A stretch of 49,026 bases of DNA from Clostridium sardiniense (GCF_016907995.1 NZ_JAFBDA010000024.1:1-49026); one strand, 5' to 3'. Positions 8,497-16,853 are shown, counted from the stretch's first letter. Program-made: numbers and translations. Notes: generated by a model not told the origin, from the letters alone.

Positions 8497-8603
8497 GTAG
8501 CAATACAAAATAAAATAAATTAAATTAAAGATAATTAGATTATAACTTTCTCCTATTAGAGAATTTATAAGTTTTAATGAAGTCTTTAACAGGAGGAATT
8601 AGA
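8497..8603 (+). promoter_or_regulatory. Conserved 5' leader of zinc-ribbon gene copy 1
   Basis: This untranslated leader of about 107 nt is nearly identical in all three copies. It can fold as TTATAA(8540-8545)..TTCTC(8548-8552)/GAGAA(8559-8563)..TTATAA(8565-8570). The overlapping CTCCT at 8550-8554 is also complementary to the AGGAG ribosome site at 8591-8595, so two exclusive structures are possible. Confidence 0.55.
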
Positions 8604-8756
8604 ATGGATAAAACATTAGTATGTAAAGATTGTGGTCAAGAGTTCATCTTCTCAGAAGGAGAGCAAGCATTCTACAAAGAAAAAGGATTCGATAACGAAC
8701 CAGTAAGATGCCAAGATTGCAGAAGAGCTAGAAAGCAACAAAGAAACAACAGATAG
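8604..8756 (+). CDS. Small zinc-ribbon protein, copy 1 of 3
   Basis: The protein has 50 residues. CKDC (7-10) and CQDC (36-39) are separated by 25 residues and form a four-cysteine zinc ribbon of the small zinc-ribbon family near PF13451. The C-terminus RRARKQQRNNR is very basic, which suggests nucleic-acid binding. AGGAGG lies 8 bases before the ATG. Two almost identical genes follow at about 360-bp spacing, each with its own promoter and terminator, so this is a gene triplication and not an operon. Copy 1 differs from the others at a few residues, for example GQ for GK after the first Cys pair and CQDC for CPDC. The function of the family is not established. Confidence 0.88.
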   Translation: MDKTLVCKDCGQEFIFSEGEQAFYKEKGFDNEPVRCQDCRRARKQQRNNR

Positions 8757-8768
8757 TTTCTTACATGA

Positions 8769-8798
8769 AGAGATATAGATTTTCTATATCTCTTTTTT
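8769..8798 (+). terminator. Terminator of zinc-ribbon copy 1
   Basis: AGAGATATAGA (8769-8779) pairs perfectly with TCTATATCTCT (8783-8793) around TTT and is followed by T6. Confidence 0.9.
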
Positions 8799-8826
8799 AT
8801 TAAAATTAAAAAACTTCTAAAAATGC

Positions 8827-8855
8827 TTGATTTTAATAAGCATGTCTGATAAAAT
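8827..8855 (+). promoter_or_regulatory. Promoter of zinc-ribbon gene copy 2
   Basis: TTGATT (8827-8832), a 17-bp spacer and TAAAAT (8850-8855), aligned with the promoters of copies 1 and 3. Confidence 0.7.
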
Positions 8856-8861
8856 AAGAAG

Positions 8862-8961
8862 AGTAGAAATACAAAAAAAAAATTAAAGATAATTAGATTA
8901 TAACTTTCTCCTATTAGAGAATTTATAAGTTTTAATGAGGTCTTTAACAGGAGGAATTAGA
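8862..8961 (+). promoter_or_regulatory. Conserved 5' leader of zinc-ribbon gene copy 2
   Basis: Almost identical to the copy 1 leader. CTCCT lies at 8908-8912 and the ribosome site AGGAGG at 8949-8954, so the same alternative pairings are possible. Confidence 0.55.
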
Positions 8962-9114
8962 ATGGATAAAACATTAGTATGTAAAGATTGCGGTAAGGAA
9001 TTCATCTTCTCAGAAGGAGAACAAGCATTCTACAAAGAAAAAGGATTCGATAACGAACCAGTAAGATGCCCAGACTGCAGAAGAGCTAGAAAGCAACAAA
9101 GAAACAACAGATAG
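8962..9114 (+). CDS. Small zinc-ribbon protein, copy 2 of 3
   Basis: The protein has 50 residues with CKDCGKEF at 7-14 and CPDC at 36-39. It differs from copy 3 by a single residue near the N-terminus (L5 against I5). Identity with the neighbours extends through the leader up to about 80-90 bp before the ATG, but not through the terminator, whose stem has another sequence. This points to a fairly recent duplication, or to gene conversion limited to leader and coding region. Confidence 0.88.
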   Translation: MDKTLVCKDCGKEFIFSEGEQAFYKEKGFDNEPVRCPDCRRARKQQRNNR

Positions 9115-9128
9115 TTTCTTGAAATAAG

Positions 9129-9161
9129 AGGAGCATAGATTAAATCTATGCTCCTTTCTTT
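9129..9161 (+). terminator. Terminator of zinc-ribbon copy 2
   Basis: AGGAGCATAGA pairs with TCTATGCTCCT around TTAAA and is followed by TTTCTTT. Confidence 0.85.
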
Positions 9162-9195
9162 GTTTACAAAAAAGTGTTAAATTTTATTAAAATAC

Positions 9196-9224
9196 TTGAT
9201 TTATTAAAACGTTTTTGGTACTAT
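9196..9224 (+). promoter_or_regulatory. Promoter of zinc-ribbon gene copy 3
   Basis: TTGATT (9196-9201), a 17-bp spacer and TACTAT (9219-9224), aligned with the other two copies. Confidence 0.7.
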
Positions 9225-9230
9225 GAAATG

Positions 9231-9330
9231 GTAGAAATACAAAAAAATGATTAAAGATAGTTAAGTTATAATTTTCTCCTTTTAGAGAATTTATAAGTTT
9301 TAATGAAGTCTTTAAACAGGAGGAATTAGA
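9231..9330 (+). promoter_or_regulatory. Conserved 5' leader of zinc-ribbon gene copy 3
   Basis: This is the most diverged of the three leaders, with several substitutions around the hairpin. It still keeps TTCTC/GAGAA and CTCCT (9276-9280) against AGGAGG (9318-9323). Confidence 0.55.
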
Positions 9331-9483
9331 ATGGATAAAACAATAGTATGTAAAGATTGCGGTAAGGAATTCATCTTCTCAGAAGGAGAGCAAGCATTCT
9401 ACAAAGAAAAAGGATTCGATAACGAACCAGTAAGATGCCCAGACTGCAGAAGAGCTAGAAAACAACAAAGAAACAACAGATAA
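9331..9483 (+). CDS. Small zinc-ribbon protein, copy 3 of 3
   Basis: The protein has 50 residues and both CxxC pairs at 7-10 and 36-39. It begins MDKTIVCKDC where the other copies have MDKTLVCKDC. AGGAGG lies 7 bases before the ATG. The stop codon is TAA here and TAG in copies 1 and 2. The gene ends before a terminator that can also serve the convergent CapA-like gene. Confidence 0.88.
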   Translation: MDKTIVCKDCGKEFIFSEGEQAFYKEKGFDNEPVRCPDCRRARKQQRNNR

Positions 9484-9497
9484 TTTCTGCTTGTTAA

Positions 9498-9526
9498 AAA
9501 GACTATAGATTAACTATAGTCTTTTT
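9498..9526. terminator. Bidirectional terminator between zinc-ribbon copy 3 and the CapA-like gene
   Basis: AAAGACTATAG (9498-9508) pairs with CTATAGTCTTT (9514-9524). The A-run on the left and T-run on the right suit both directions. Confidence 0.85.
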
Positions 9527-9552
9527 TGTTTGTCTTTAAAACTTATAAATTT

Positions 9553-10755
9553 TTAAGAGCTTTTTGGAAGCTTAAAATAAGAATCACTTATAGAACCTTT
9601 AAGGGTAGGTGATAAGCTATTTATATAATTCAAAATTGTTTCCCCTTTTTCTCCAGTGGCTACAGTTGGAATATAGTCGTTCTTATTTGATACTGATGAT
9701 ATAGTAGCTGGAATAACTTTATATTCAATATCCTTAAGAGTATCCCCTTCAAAGTCAAACTTTGATTGAAGAATAAATGTTCTTTTATCTGCAGGATTAG
9801 AATTTCCACCGAAACAGAAATTAGATAGAGAGTATGCAATAAGCCTTCCTTTATAATTTTCAATTGTCTGAATTACATGAGGATGTGAACCTAGAACCAT
9901 TGAGGCACCAGAGTCAATAGCAAAGTGTGCTAAATCAATTTGGTATTCTGATGGTTTACTATCTTTTTCTATTCCCCAGTGAAAATATGGAATAATAACT
10001 TGGGTTCCTTTATCTTTAAGAATTTTTATATCTTTAGATATTTGATCTTTAATTTTTTGTCCATTATCCCAAGCTTGGTAACCTAAAAAACCAAATTTGA
10101 TACCTTTAATTTCTTTTTCTATTATATGTCCTTCACCGGTTATATCAACCTTATTATTTTTTAAAGTATTAACAGTATCATTAAATCCTTGCTTGCCATA
10201 ATCATATATGTGGTTATTTGCAATAGTGACACCTTCTATAGAAGAGGATGTTAAAATTTTTGCAAATTCAGATGGACCTTTAAAATGAAATTGGATTGCA
10301 TGTCCTTTATCTAATTTATTAGTACTATTAGTAAATGTAGTTTCTAGATTAACAAGAGTATAATCATCACCTTCAAAGATGTCTTTTACATTTTTAAGAA
10401 GATAAGAGTAATTATTTCCAGATGCACTAACTGCTGCTGGAAGACTAGTTGCTTTATCAAAGGAGTCATCTGTACCTAAAGTAAAATCACCTGCTGCTGT
10501 AAGTAATATTTCTTCTCTTTTAGGTGGAGTTTCTTCCTCCTTAGGAGTTTTAGCTTGAGATGTATTTTTAGAGTTATCTTCAGTAGATTTAAGCGTTTTT
10601 GAAGAATTATAATTATGTATAATGTAGCCTGTTCCTCCTATTACTATAAATAATAATCCAAAGAATAAAATTCTATTTCTTAGAATTCTTCTTTTTTTTA
10701 TTTGTTTTTTTCTATATAATTGCTTTTTTGAATTTGATCTTTTTTGGTTATCCAT
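9553..10755 (-). CDS. CapA-like (PGA_cap family) membrane-anchored protein
   Basis: The protein has 400 residues. A basic N-terminus is followed by one transmembrane helix (about 30-50, ILFFGLLFIVIGGTGYII) and a Lys/Glu/Thr/Ser-rich linker. The extracellular domain belongs to the PGA_cap metallophosphatase-like family: AAGDFTLGTDDSF (about 92-104), TIANNHIYDYGKQGFNDTVN, YFHWGIEKDSKPS, GSHPHVIQTIENYKGRLIAY and SLSNFCFG. I chose ATG 10755 because GGAGGT lies at 10767-10772 on the minus strand. A longer frame to 10803 has no ribosome site. The family includes the poly-gamma-glutamate capsule protein CapA, but no capB/capC genes are nearby. A role in envelope polymer metabolism is only an inference. 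Confidence 0.85.
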   Translation of the reverse strand: MDNQKRSNSKKQLYRKKQIKKRRILRNRILFFGLLFIVIGGTGYIIHNYNSSKTLKSTEDNSKNTSQAKTPKEEETPPKREEILLTAAGDFTLGTDDSFDKATSLPAAVSASGNNYSYLLKNVKDIFEGDDYTLVNLETTFTNSTNKLDKGHAIQFHFKGPSEFAKILTSSSIEGVTIANNHIYDYGKQGFNDTVNTLKNNKVDITGEGHIIEKEIKGIKFGFLGYQAWDNGQKIKDQISKDIKILKDKGTQVIIPYFHWGIEKDSKPSEYQIDLAHFAIDSGASMVLGSHPHVIQTIENYKGRLIAYSLSNFCFGGNSNPADKRTFILQSKFDFEGDTLKDIEYKVIPATISSVSNKNDYIPTVATGEKGETILNYINSLSPTLKGSISDSYFKLPKSS

Positions 10756-10972
10756 ATATATGTAATACCTCCATAAAATATATTCAATAATATAATACAT
10801 CAAATTTTGCTATAAATATACATATAGCTTATAGAAACTAAAATAATAGATAAAACAGTCATTAAATATCAACTTATGTTTTTTGATTACATAAATAAAA
10901 ATATTGAAATATGGGTATTATTTAAAGGGCATAATTTAGCAATAATAAAATTAAAAAATTATAAAAAAAGTA

Positions 10973-11003
10973 TTTACAACGGATAATTATTATTATATAA
11001 TAA
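10973..11003 (+). promoter_or_regulatory. Rubrerythrin promoter with a palindrome over the -10 box
   Basis: TTTACA (10973-10978), a 17-bp spacer and a perfect TATAAT (10996-11001). A 14-bp perfect palindrome TTATTATATAATAA (10990-11003) covers the -10 box. Its AT-only character and location resemble PerR-type operators, but the match to a known PerR box is only partial. The rest of the gap between 10756 and 11104 is AT-rich with no further signal. Confidence 0.65.
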
Positions 11004-11104
11004 TGACTATAGAAGGACACAACAAGTCAAAACAAAGTTTAATAAATTAGAATTTTAAAAAGTTAAATATAAAAAATGTGTGTAAGAAAGAGGAGAGATT
11101 AAAT

Positions 11105-11647
11105 ATGAAAAAATTTGTATGTTTAGTATGTGGATATATTCATGAAGGAGAAACTGCACCAGAAAAATGCCCAGTATGTGGAGTAGGTGCTGATAAATTC
11201 AAGGAACAAGTTGGAGAAATGGCTTGGGCTGATGAACACAGAATCGGAGCTGGAAAAGACGTAGATCCAAGAATTGTAGAAGGATTACAAGCAAACTTTA
11301 TGGGAGAATGTACAGAAGTTGGAATGTACCTTGCAATGTCAAGACAAGCTGATAGAGAAGGATTCCCAGAAGTAGCTGAAGCATATAAGAGAATTGCTTT
11401 TGAAGAAGCAGAACATGCTGCAAAATTTGCAGAACTTTTAGGAGAAGTTGTTGATGCTGATACAAAGGTAAATTTACAAAAGAGAGTAGATGCAGAATTC
11501 GGAGCTTGCCAAGGAAAGAAAGATTTAGCAACTTTAGCTAAACAATTAAACTTAGATGCAATCCATGATACAGTACATGAAATGTGTAAAGATGAAGCTA
11601 GACATGGTAGAGCATTTAAAGGACTATTAGATAGATACTTCGCTTAA
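11105..11647 (+). CDS. rbr: Reverse rubrerythrin (N-terminal rubredoxin domain, C-terminal diiron domain)
   Basis: The protein has 180 residues. The rubredoxin-type iron site comes first (C6, C9, C22, C25: [10 protein letters not shown] and KCPVCG). The four-helix diiron domain follows, with [26 protein letters not shown] and [14 protein letters not shown] providing the Glu and His ligands. This inverted domain order defines the clostridial reverse rubrerythrins, which act as NAD(P)H-linked peroxide and oxygen reductases with partner electron carriers. The start is ATG 11105, with AGGAG 9 bases upstream. A frame extension to 11078 lacks a ribosome site. It is monocistronic with its own terminator, and oxidative-stress control is likely. 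Confidence 0.93.
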   Translation: MKKFVCLVCGYIHEGETAPEKCPVCGVGADKFKEQVGEMAWADEHRIGAGKDVDPRIVEGLQANFMGECTEVGMYLAMSRQADREGFPEVAEAYKRIAFEEAEHAAKFAELLGEVVDADTKVNLQKRVDAEFGACQGKKDLATLAKQLNLDAIHDTVHEMCKDEARHGRAFKGLLDRYFA

Positions 11648-11670
11648 TATTCACAAATATAGCTTACGTA

Positions 11671-11707
11671 AAATACCTAGAGAATTAAATTCTCTAGGTA
11701 TTTTTTA
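11671..11707 (+). terminator. Rubrerythrin terminator
   Basis: AATACCTAGAGAATT (11672-11686) pairs with AATTCTCTAGGTATT (11688-11702) and is followed by a T-run. Confidence 0.92.
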
Positions 11708-11760
11708 TTATATTCTAATATTATCAATTAAAAAGATTGCTTTAGCTTGAGGTTATAATC

Positions 11761-11787
11761 ACCATTATAAAATACGCTTATACAATA
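11761..11787 (+). promoter_or_regulatory. Possible sigma-K-like promoter of the glycosyltransferase/collagen pair
   Basis: AC (11761-11762), 16 bp and TATACAATA (11779-11787) resemble the mother-cell sigma-K pattern AC-N16/17-CATANNNTA with one mismatch. The motif is weakly specific in AT-rich DNA. It is listed because spore-surface expression would fit the genes downstream. Confidence 0.25.
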
Positions 11788-11826
11788 TAATAGGTAAAAT
11801 TATAGTTTTGTAGAGGTGAAGTTTAG

Positions 11827-12951
11827 ATGATAACCATAAGTTTATGTATGATAGTAAAAGATGAAGAAAAAACATTAGGAAGATGCTTAGGTAGTATCAA
11901 TGATGTTGTTGATGAAATTATAATTGTAGATACAGGTTCTACAGATAATACAAAGGAAATAGCAAAATCATTTGGATGTAAAATATATGACTTTAAGTGG
12001 GAAGATAATTTTGAAAAAGCGAGAAATTATGCATTTAGTAAAGCTAGTAAAGAATATATAATGTGGCTTGATGCTGATGACTTTATTGATGAAGAAAATA
12101 TAAATATGTTAATTGACTTAAAAGAAAAGCTAGATAATAGTGTTGATTCTGTAATGATGAATTATTCTCTAGCTAGAGATTCAGAGGGAAAGACAACTTA
12201 TTCTCTTAAAAGAAATAGATTAGTTAAAAGAGCAAATAATTATAAATGGGTTGGAAAAGTTCATGAGTTTTTGAATGTTTATGGAAATATAATTCAAAGT
12301 GATATAACAATAAATCATGATAAACAAAAAGCTCATACTAATAGAAATCTTTTAATATTTGGTGGAATGGAAGAACGAGGAGAAAAATTTACAACAAGGG
12401 ATCTTTTCTATTATGCAAATGAACTTTATGATAATGGATTATATGATGATGCCATAAAAAAATACAGGGAAGTTTTAGAAAAAGAGGATTTATGGTCAGA
12501 AGATTTTAAAAGAGGAACTATAAATTTAGTTAGAGCCCTTAATATATCTGGTGGAAATGATGATGAAAAAATAGAGTTAATTTTTAATTCTTTTAAGAAA
12601 TATTATCCAAATAGTGAGATGCTTTGTTTACTTGCAGAATGCTTTAAAAGTAAAGGTATGTATGATGAAGGAGTAATTTATCTAAAGGCTGCAATGAATC
12701 TAGATGAAGATGAAAAAAATATGGGATTCAATAATAATATATATTCAACATGGTTTCCGGCACTAGAACTTTGTGTATATTATTCAACTATCGGAGATAT
12801 AGAAAAGTCATATTATTATAATGAATTAGCAAACTTATATTTAGCACCAAAAGATAAGATTGAGTATAATAGAAAATATTTAACTCAAGAAATGGAGAGA
12901 AGAAATTTAAAAGCTAAGAAGTTAAAGACAATATTAAGTTGGGATATATAA
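11827..12951 (+). CDS. Family 2 glycosyltransferase with C-terminal TPR-like repeats
   Basis: The protein has 374 residues. The GT-A domain of family GT2 occupies about 1-200: MITISLCMIVKDEEKTLGRC, IIIVDTGSTDNTKEIA and the DxD-type metal site LDADD with D82-D85. From about 195 on, TPR-like helices follow (LFYYANELYDNGLYDDAIKK, then MLCLLAECFKSKGMYDEGVI). This layout is shared with peptide/protein glycosyltransferases such as the SunS-like group. GAGGTGA lies 7 bases before the ATG. A collagen-like gene begins 83 bp downstream in the same direction. In C. difficile the glycosyltransferase gene sgtA lies directly upstream of bclA3 and its product glycosylates that collagen-like exosporium protein, so the same role is a reasonable inference here. 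Confidence 0.85.
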   Translation: MITISLCMIVKDEEKTLGRCLGSINDVVDEIIIVDTGSTDNTKEIAKSFGCKIYDFKWEDNFEKARNYAFSKASKEYIMWLDADDFIDEENINMLIDLKEKLDNSVDSVMMNYSLARDSEGKTTYSLKRNRLVKRANNYKWVGKVHEFLNVYGNIIQSDITINHDKQKAHTNRNLLIFGGMEERGEKFTTRDLFYYANELYDNGLYDDAIKKYREVLEKEDLWSEDFKRGTINLVRALNISGGNDDEKIELIFNSFKKYYPNSEMLCLLAECFKSKGMYDEGVIYLKAAMNLDEDEKNMGFNNNIYSTWFPALELCVYYSTIGDIEKSYYYNELANLYLAPKDKIEYNRKYLTQEMERRNLKAKKLKTILSWDI

Positions 12952-13034
12952 AAAATGTCGAAAATTCACCTTTTATAATAGCAAAGTGAGAATTTAAGAA
13001 TATAATGTAATGACTATTAAAAGGCGGTGATTTT

Positions 13035-15203
13035 TTGAGCGATAAAAATATTAAGACCAAAGATGATACTTTTATTTCCTCTAGTTACCCAACTAAGAAT
13101 TTTTCAAAAGAAAAGGTTCTTTTAGTTTCAAAAGGTGATGAGGATGATTGTAAATGTGAATATGACAATTCTCTTATGAAATTTGATTTAAGGGAATGCT
13201 TATGTGGATGCAAGGTTTCAGAAGCTGAACTTAAGCTTTATGTAAAAAAGGTTAATTCATGTAAAGATAAAGGAATATTCATTGATATTTTATACAATTT
13301 AGATGATTATGATGTTTATGACGTTAATTATAAAAATGCTCCTAAGGCTAAATTATTTAGAAAAAATATATTTATTGACGATAAGTGTGAAGGCAGATAT
13401 ATAAGTATTGATATATCTGAACTTGTTAAGTCATGGATTAGAGGGAAAATTAAAAATAATGGTATAACAATAGTAGCATCTTTTAAAGAAGAAGGTGAAG
13501 TTGTATTTATATCTTCAAGAGGGCATAGTGGTCCAATGCTAAGTATAAAATGTAAAGATGAATGTATAATTTGTCCACCAGGACCTAGAGGGCCAAGAGG
13601 ACCGGAAGGATCACAAGGGCCAATGGGATGCAAAGGTGAAGTTGGGCCAAGGGGACCACAAGGACCAAGAGGAGAAGAAGGACCAGAAGGGCCAGAAGGA
13701 CCAATGGGACCAGTAGGACCAATGGGGAATAGAGGACTACAAGGACCAACAGGACCAACAGGACCAAGAGGACCAATAGGACCAAAAGGAGAAATGGGAT
13801 TAGAAGGACCAACAGGACCAACAGGTCCAATGGGACCAACAGGACCAACAGGTCCAAGAGGCCCACAAGGTGTTCAAGGTGAAATGGGAGAACAAGGCGA
13901 AGAAGGACCAGAAGGACCAAGGGGGCCAGAAGGACCAAGAGGACCAGAAGGACCAGAGGGACCAAGAGGAGAGCAAGGACCACAAGGACCACAAGGAGAA
14001 ATAGGAGAAGAAGGACCAGAAGGACCAGAGGGACCAATGGGACCAATAGGCCCAAGAGGACCAAAAGGTGAGAGAGGGGAAACAGGAGCAACAGGACCAA
14101 CAGGACCAAGAGGTCCAGAAGGACCAAGAGGAGAACAAGGAGAGCAAGGAGAAGAAGGGCCAGAAGGACCAAAAGGAGAACAAGGACCACAAGGGTTACA
14201 AGGTGTAACAGGACCTAGGGGATTACAAGGTCCAATGGGACCAGAGGGACCAATGGGACCAGAAGGGGAAGAAGGACCAGAGGGACCAGAGGGACCAGAA
14301 GGACCAAAGGGACCAATGGGACCAAGAGGACCAATGGGACCAGAGGGACCGGAAGGGCCAGAGGGACCAGAGGGACCAGAAGGACCAGAAGGGCCAGAAG
14401 GACCAGAAGGACCAGAAGGGCCAGAAGGACCAGAAGGACCAAGAGGACCAGAAGGGCCAAAAGGTGATACAGGAAAAATGGGACCAATGGGACCAATGGG
14501 GCCAGTAGGACCAATGGGACCAAGGGGACTTGAAGGAGAAGAGGGACCGGAAGGGCCAGAAGGACCAGAGGGACCGGAAGGACCAAGAGGACCATGTGGA
14601 CCATGTGGACCAAAGGGTGATACAGGACCAATGGGACCAGAAGGACCAATGGGACCAAGAGGACTTGAAGGAGAAGTAGGGCCAGAAGGACCAGAAGGAC
14701 CAGAGGGACCAGAAGGACCAATGGGACCATGTGGACCAATGGGACCAAGAGGGCCAGAGGGACGAAGAGGGCCAAAAGGTGAATGCGGATCTTCAGTAAC
14801 CGATGAAAATGCTTATATAGTATCAAATTGTTGTCAAATGATTTTAAGTAAGGCTGCAATTCCATTAACAAATAATATAACTATAAATGGAGACTCTATA
14901 AAGCATAAAGAAGGATGTTCTGATATAAGAGTAGAAGAAGGAACGTATTTAATTAACTTTGGTGCATCTGTATCAGGAGAAAGCTGTACTCTTGCAGAAT
15001 TAAAGTTATGCGTAGATGGAGAAACTTGCAGTATAGCAGTAGGAGATATAGTGAAGAGTGGAACACTTGTAAATCTTTCAGGTACAGCAATAGTAAATGT
15101 TTCAGGGTGTAAATGCGAGGATACATTTATAGAGCTTATAAATGGAAGCAAATCTTGTTTAAAATACTGTTTAACTAAAATAACAATAGTAAAATTAGCA
15201 TAG
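13035..15203 (+). CDS. Collagen-like protein with N-terminal DNRLRE-type domain and BclA-like C-terminal domain
   Basis: The protein has 722 residues. The start is TTG at 13035, four bases after GGCGGTGA, with no better ATG nearby. Residues about 12-170 resemble a DNRLRE/CBM96-type beta domain ([57 protein letters not shown]). From G183 to G585 there are 134 uninterrupted Gly-X-Y triplets rich in GPE, GPM, GPR and GPT, including eleven consecutive GPE. A Cys-rich C-terminal domain of about 135 residues resembles the TNF/C1q-like trimerisation heads of BclA-type exosporium proteins ([30 protein letters not shown]). There is no signal peptide and no anchor, which suits a spore-coat or exosporium filament deposited by the mother cell. 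Pairing with a glycosyltransferase supports this. Confidence 0.85.
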   Translation: MSDKNIKTKDDTFISSSYPTKNFSKEKVLLVSKGDEDDCKCEYDNSLMKFDLRECLCGCKVSEAELKLYVKKVNSCKDKGIFIDILYNLDDYDVYDVNYKNAPKAKLFRKNIFIDDKCEGRYISIDISELVKSWIRGKIKNNGITIVASFKEEGEVVFISSRGHSGPMLSIKCKDECIICPPGPRGPRGPEGSQGPMGCKGEVGPRGPQGPRGEEGPEGPEGPMGPVGPMGNRGLQGPTGPTGPRGPIGPKGEMGLEGPTGPTGPMGPTGPTGPRGPQGVQGEMGEQGEEGPEGPRGPEGPRGPEGPEGPRGEQGPQGPQGEIGEEGPEGPEGPMGPIGPRGPKGERGETGATGPTGPRGPEGPRGEQGEQGEEGPEGPKGEQGPQGLQGVTGPRGLQGPMGPEGPMGPEGEEGPEGPEGPEGPKGPMGPRGPMGPEGPEGPEGPEGPEGPEGPEGPEGPEGPEGPEGPRGPEGPKGDTGKMGPMGPMGPVGPMGPRGLEGEEGPEGPEGPEGPEGPRGPCGPCGPKGDTGPMGPEGPMGPRGLEGEVGPEGPEGPEGPEGPMGPCGPMGPRGPEGRRGPKGECGSSVTDENAYIVSNCCQMILSKAAIPLTNNITINGDSIKHKEGCSDIRVEEGTYLINFGASVSGESCTLAELKLCVDGETCSIAVGDIVKSGTLVNLSGTAIVNVSGCKCEDTFIELINGSKSCLKYCLTKITIVKLA
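13581..14784 (+). repeat. Collagen Gly-X-Y coding repeat
   Basis: This is a 9-bp periodic tract (GGA-CCA-NNN and variants) coding 134 Gly-X-Y triplets. The local base composition is far richer in G and C than the rest of the window because of Gly/Pro codons, mostly GGA and CCA. The tract is prone to slippage and may vary in length between strains. Confidence 0.95.
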
Positions 15204-15211
15204 TAATATTA

Positions 15212-15251
15212 GGTAAGGTATAAGATGGAATTCTTATACCTTATCTTTTTT
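15212..15251 (+). terminator. Terminator of the collagen-like gene
   Basis: AAGGTATAAGA (15215-15225) pairs with TCTTATACCTT (15232-15242) around TGGAAT and is followed by a T-run. Confidence 0.92.
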
Positions 15252-15422
15252 ATAAATTGTATTAATAATTAATATTACTTTTACAAAGTTAGATAAGTAT
15301 TTAATTGCGTAGCTATTTAAAAGGTAATATAATTAAGAAATAAAATACGTAAAAAGGGAAAGAATATACAAAATGATGAAAGAAATCACAAATAAAAGTA
15401 ATTATAAAGAGGGGATGCTTAT

Positions 15423-16853
15423 ATGAGTCTATTTGTATTTATAACAATTTTAGTTTTATTATTAAATACTATTCTAGCTTTTTCTTTAATCTTTATAGAA
15501 AGAAAAGATCCCACAACAACATGGGCATGGCTTTTGATTTTTTTAGTACTACCTGGTATTGGATTTATAATTTATATAATACTTGGACAAAACTTTAGTA
15601 GACAAAAGTTATTTAGAGGAAAGATTATAAATGATGTTCATAAGAAAAAAGAAATGAATGAAATTTTAAATGATAATAGTGGCCATGATGGTGGAGAACA
15701 ATTCCTAGATCTTAGAAAGATGAACTATAACAATAGTGGTGCAAGATATACTATAGGAAATGAAATTGATATCTATGTAAATGGTGAAGATAAGTTTAAA
15801 GCATTATTAGAGGATATAAAAAATGCCAAGAAGTATATTCATATTGAATATTATATTTTTAGAAAGGACTTTATAGGAACTAAAGTGATTGAGGCACTTG
15901 AAGAAAGATTAGCTCATGGTGTTGAGGTTAGGTTATTAGTTGATAGTATGGGATCATATACTGTGACTAAAAAGAAACTTAAGAAATTTTTAGAGCTTGG
16001 AGGACAGTTTGCAATATTTTTCCCAGGAATGCTTCCACATGTAAATACTCGTGTAAATTATAGAAACCATAGAAAAATAGTAGTTATTGATGGTGAATAT
16101 GGTTATGTAGGAGGATTTAATGTTGGAGATGAGTACATAAATAGAGATAAGAAGATAGGATTTTGGAGAGATACTCATATAAGAATAAAAGGAAATGCGG
16201 TTAATGATTTAAATGAAAGATTCCTTTTGGATTGGTGTTATGCATCAGAAGAAGATATAGAAGACTTTAGCAAGTTTATGCTTGAAAAAGAATATGAAGA
16301 AGGGGATGTTGGCGTTCAAATAGTAACAAGTGGACCTGACCACAATGAAGAATATATTAAAAATGCATATCTTAAAATGATTAATAATGCCAAGAAAAAT
16401 GTATACTTAACATCACCATACTTTATACCAGATGAGCCAATTCTTGAAGCTATAAGAATATCAGCATTATCAGGTGTAGATGTTAGAATACTTATACCAG
16501 GAAAGCCTGATCATAAGTTTATGAAATGGGCAGCAGATTCATACATCGGAGAACTTTTAAAAGCTGGAGCGAGAGTATATTATTATGAAAATGGATTTAT
16601 TCATGCTAAGACTTTAGTTGTGGATAGTTCTGTTGTAAGTATTGGAACAGCTAATATGGATATGAGAAGTTTTTATTTGAACTTTGAGGTTAATGCACTC
16701 ATTTTCGATGAAAATGAATCTAAAATATGTGAAGAGCAATTTATGAAAGATTTACAGGAATCAACTGAAGTTAAACTAGAACAGTTTGTAAATAGGCCAA
16801 GAGGACAAAAGATAATGGAATCTATAGTAAGATTACTTGCGCCAATCCTTTAA
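15423..16853 (+). CDS. cls: Cardiolipin synthase
   Basis: The protein has 476 residues. Two N-terminal transmembrane helices (about 2-22 and 34-55) are followed by two phospholipase-D domains. The first HKD motif is HRKIVVID with H216, K218 and D223. The second is HAKTLVVD with H394, K396 and D401. Each is followed by the usual Gly/Ser/Asn residues (GGFNVGDEYI and GTANMDMRS). It joins two phosphatidylglycerol molecules into cardiolipin at the membrane. Length and order match bacterial ClsA-type enzymes. A G-rich ribosome site (GAGGGG) precedes the ATG. The gene appears monocistronic, and the preceding 170 bp hold no clear regulatory signal. Confidence 0.95.
   Translation: MSLFVFITILVLLLNTILAFSLIFIERKDPTTTWAWLLIFLVLPGIGFIIYIILGQNFSRQKLFRGKIINDVHKKKEMNEILNDNSGHDGGEQFLDLRKMNYNNSGARYTIGNEIDIYVNGEDKFKALLEDIKNAKKYIHIEYYIFRKDFIGTKVIEALEERLAHGVEVRLLVDSMGSYTVTKKKLKKFLELGGQFAIFFPGMLPHVNTRVNYRNHRKIVVIDGEYGYVGGFNVGDEYINRDKKIGFWRDTHIRIKGNAVNDLNERFLLDWCYASEEDIEDFSKFMLEKEYEEGDVGVQIVTSGPDHNEEYIKNAYLKMINNAKKNVYLTSPYFIPDEPILEAIRISALSGVDVRILIPGKPDHKFMKWAADSYIGELLKAGARVYYYENGFIHAKTLVVDSSVVSIGTANMDMRSFYLNFEVNALIFDENESKICEEQFMKDLQESTEVKLEQFVNRPRGQKIMESIVRLLAPIL

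Noticed and set aside
9553..10755. Naming the CapA-like gene capA
   Set aside because: No poly-gamma-glutamate synthesis genes are nearby and the family is broad.
13581..14784. Repetitive tract considered as a CRISPR or satellite array
   Set aside because: The unit is 9 bp, in frame and codes Gly-X-Y. There are no spacers and no cas genes.
13585..14871. Long Leu/Val-rich and Trp/Ser-rich open frames on the minus strand opposite the collagen tract
   Set aside because: They are mirror frames of the 9-bp Gly-X-Y repeat. They have no ribosome sites and extreme composition.
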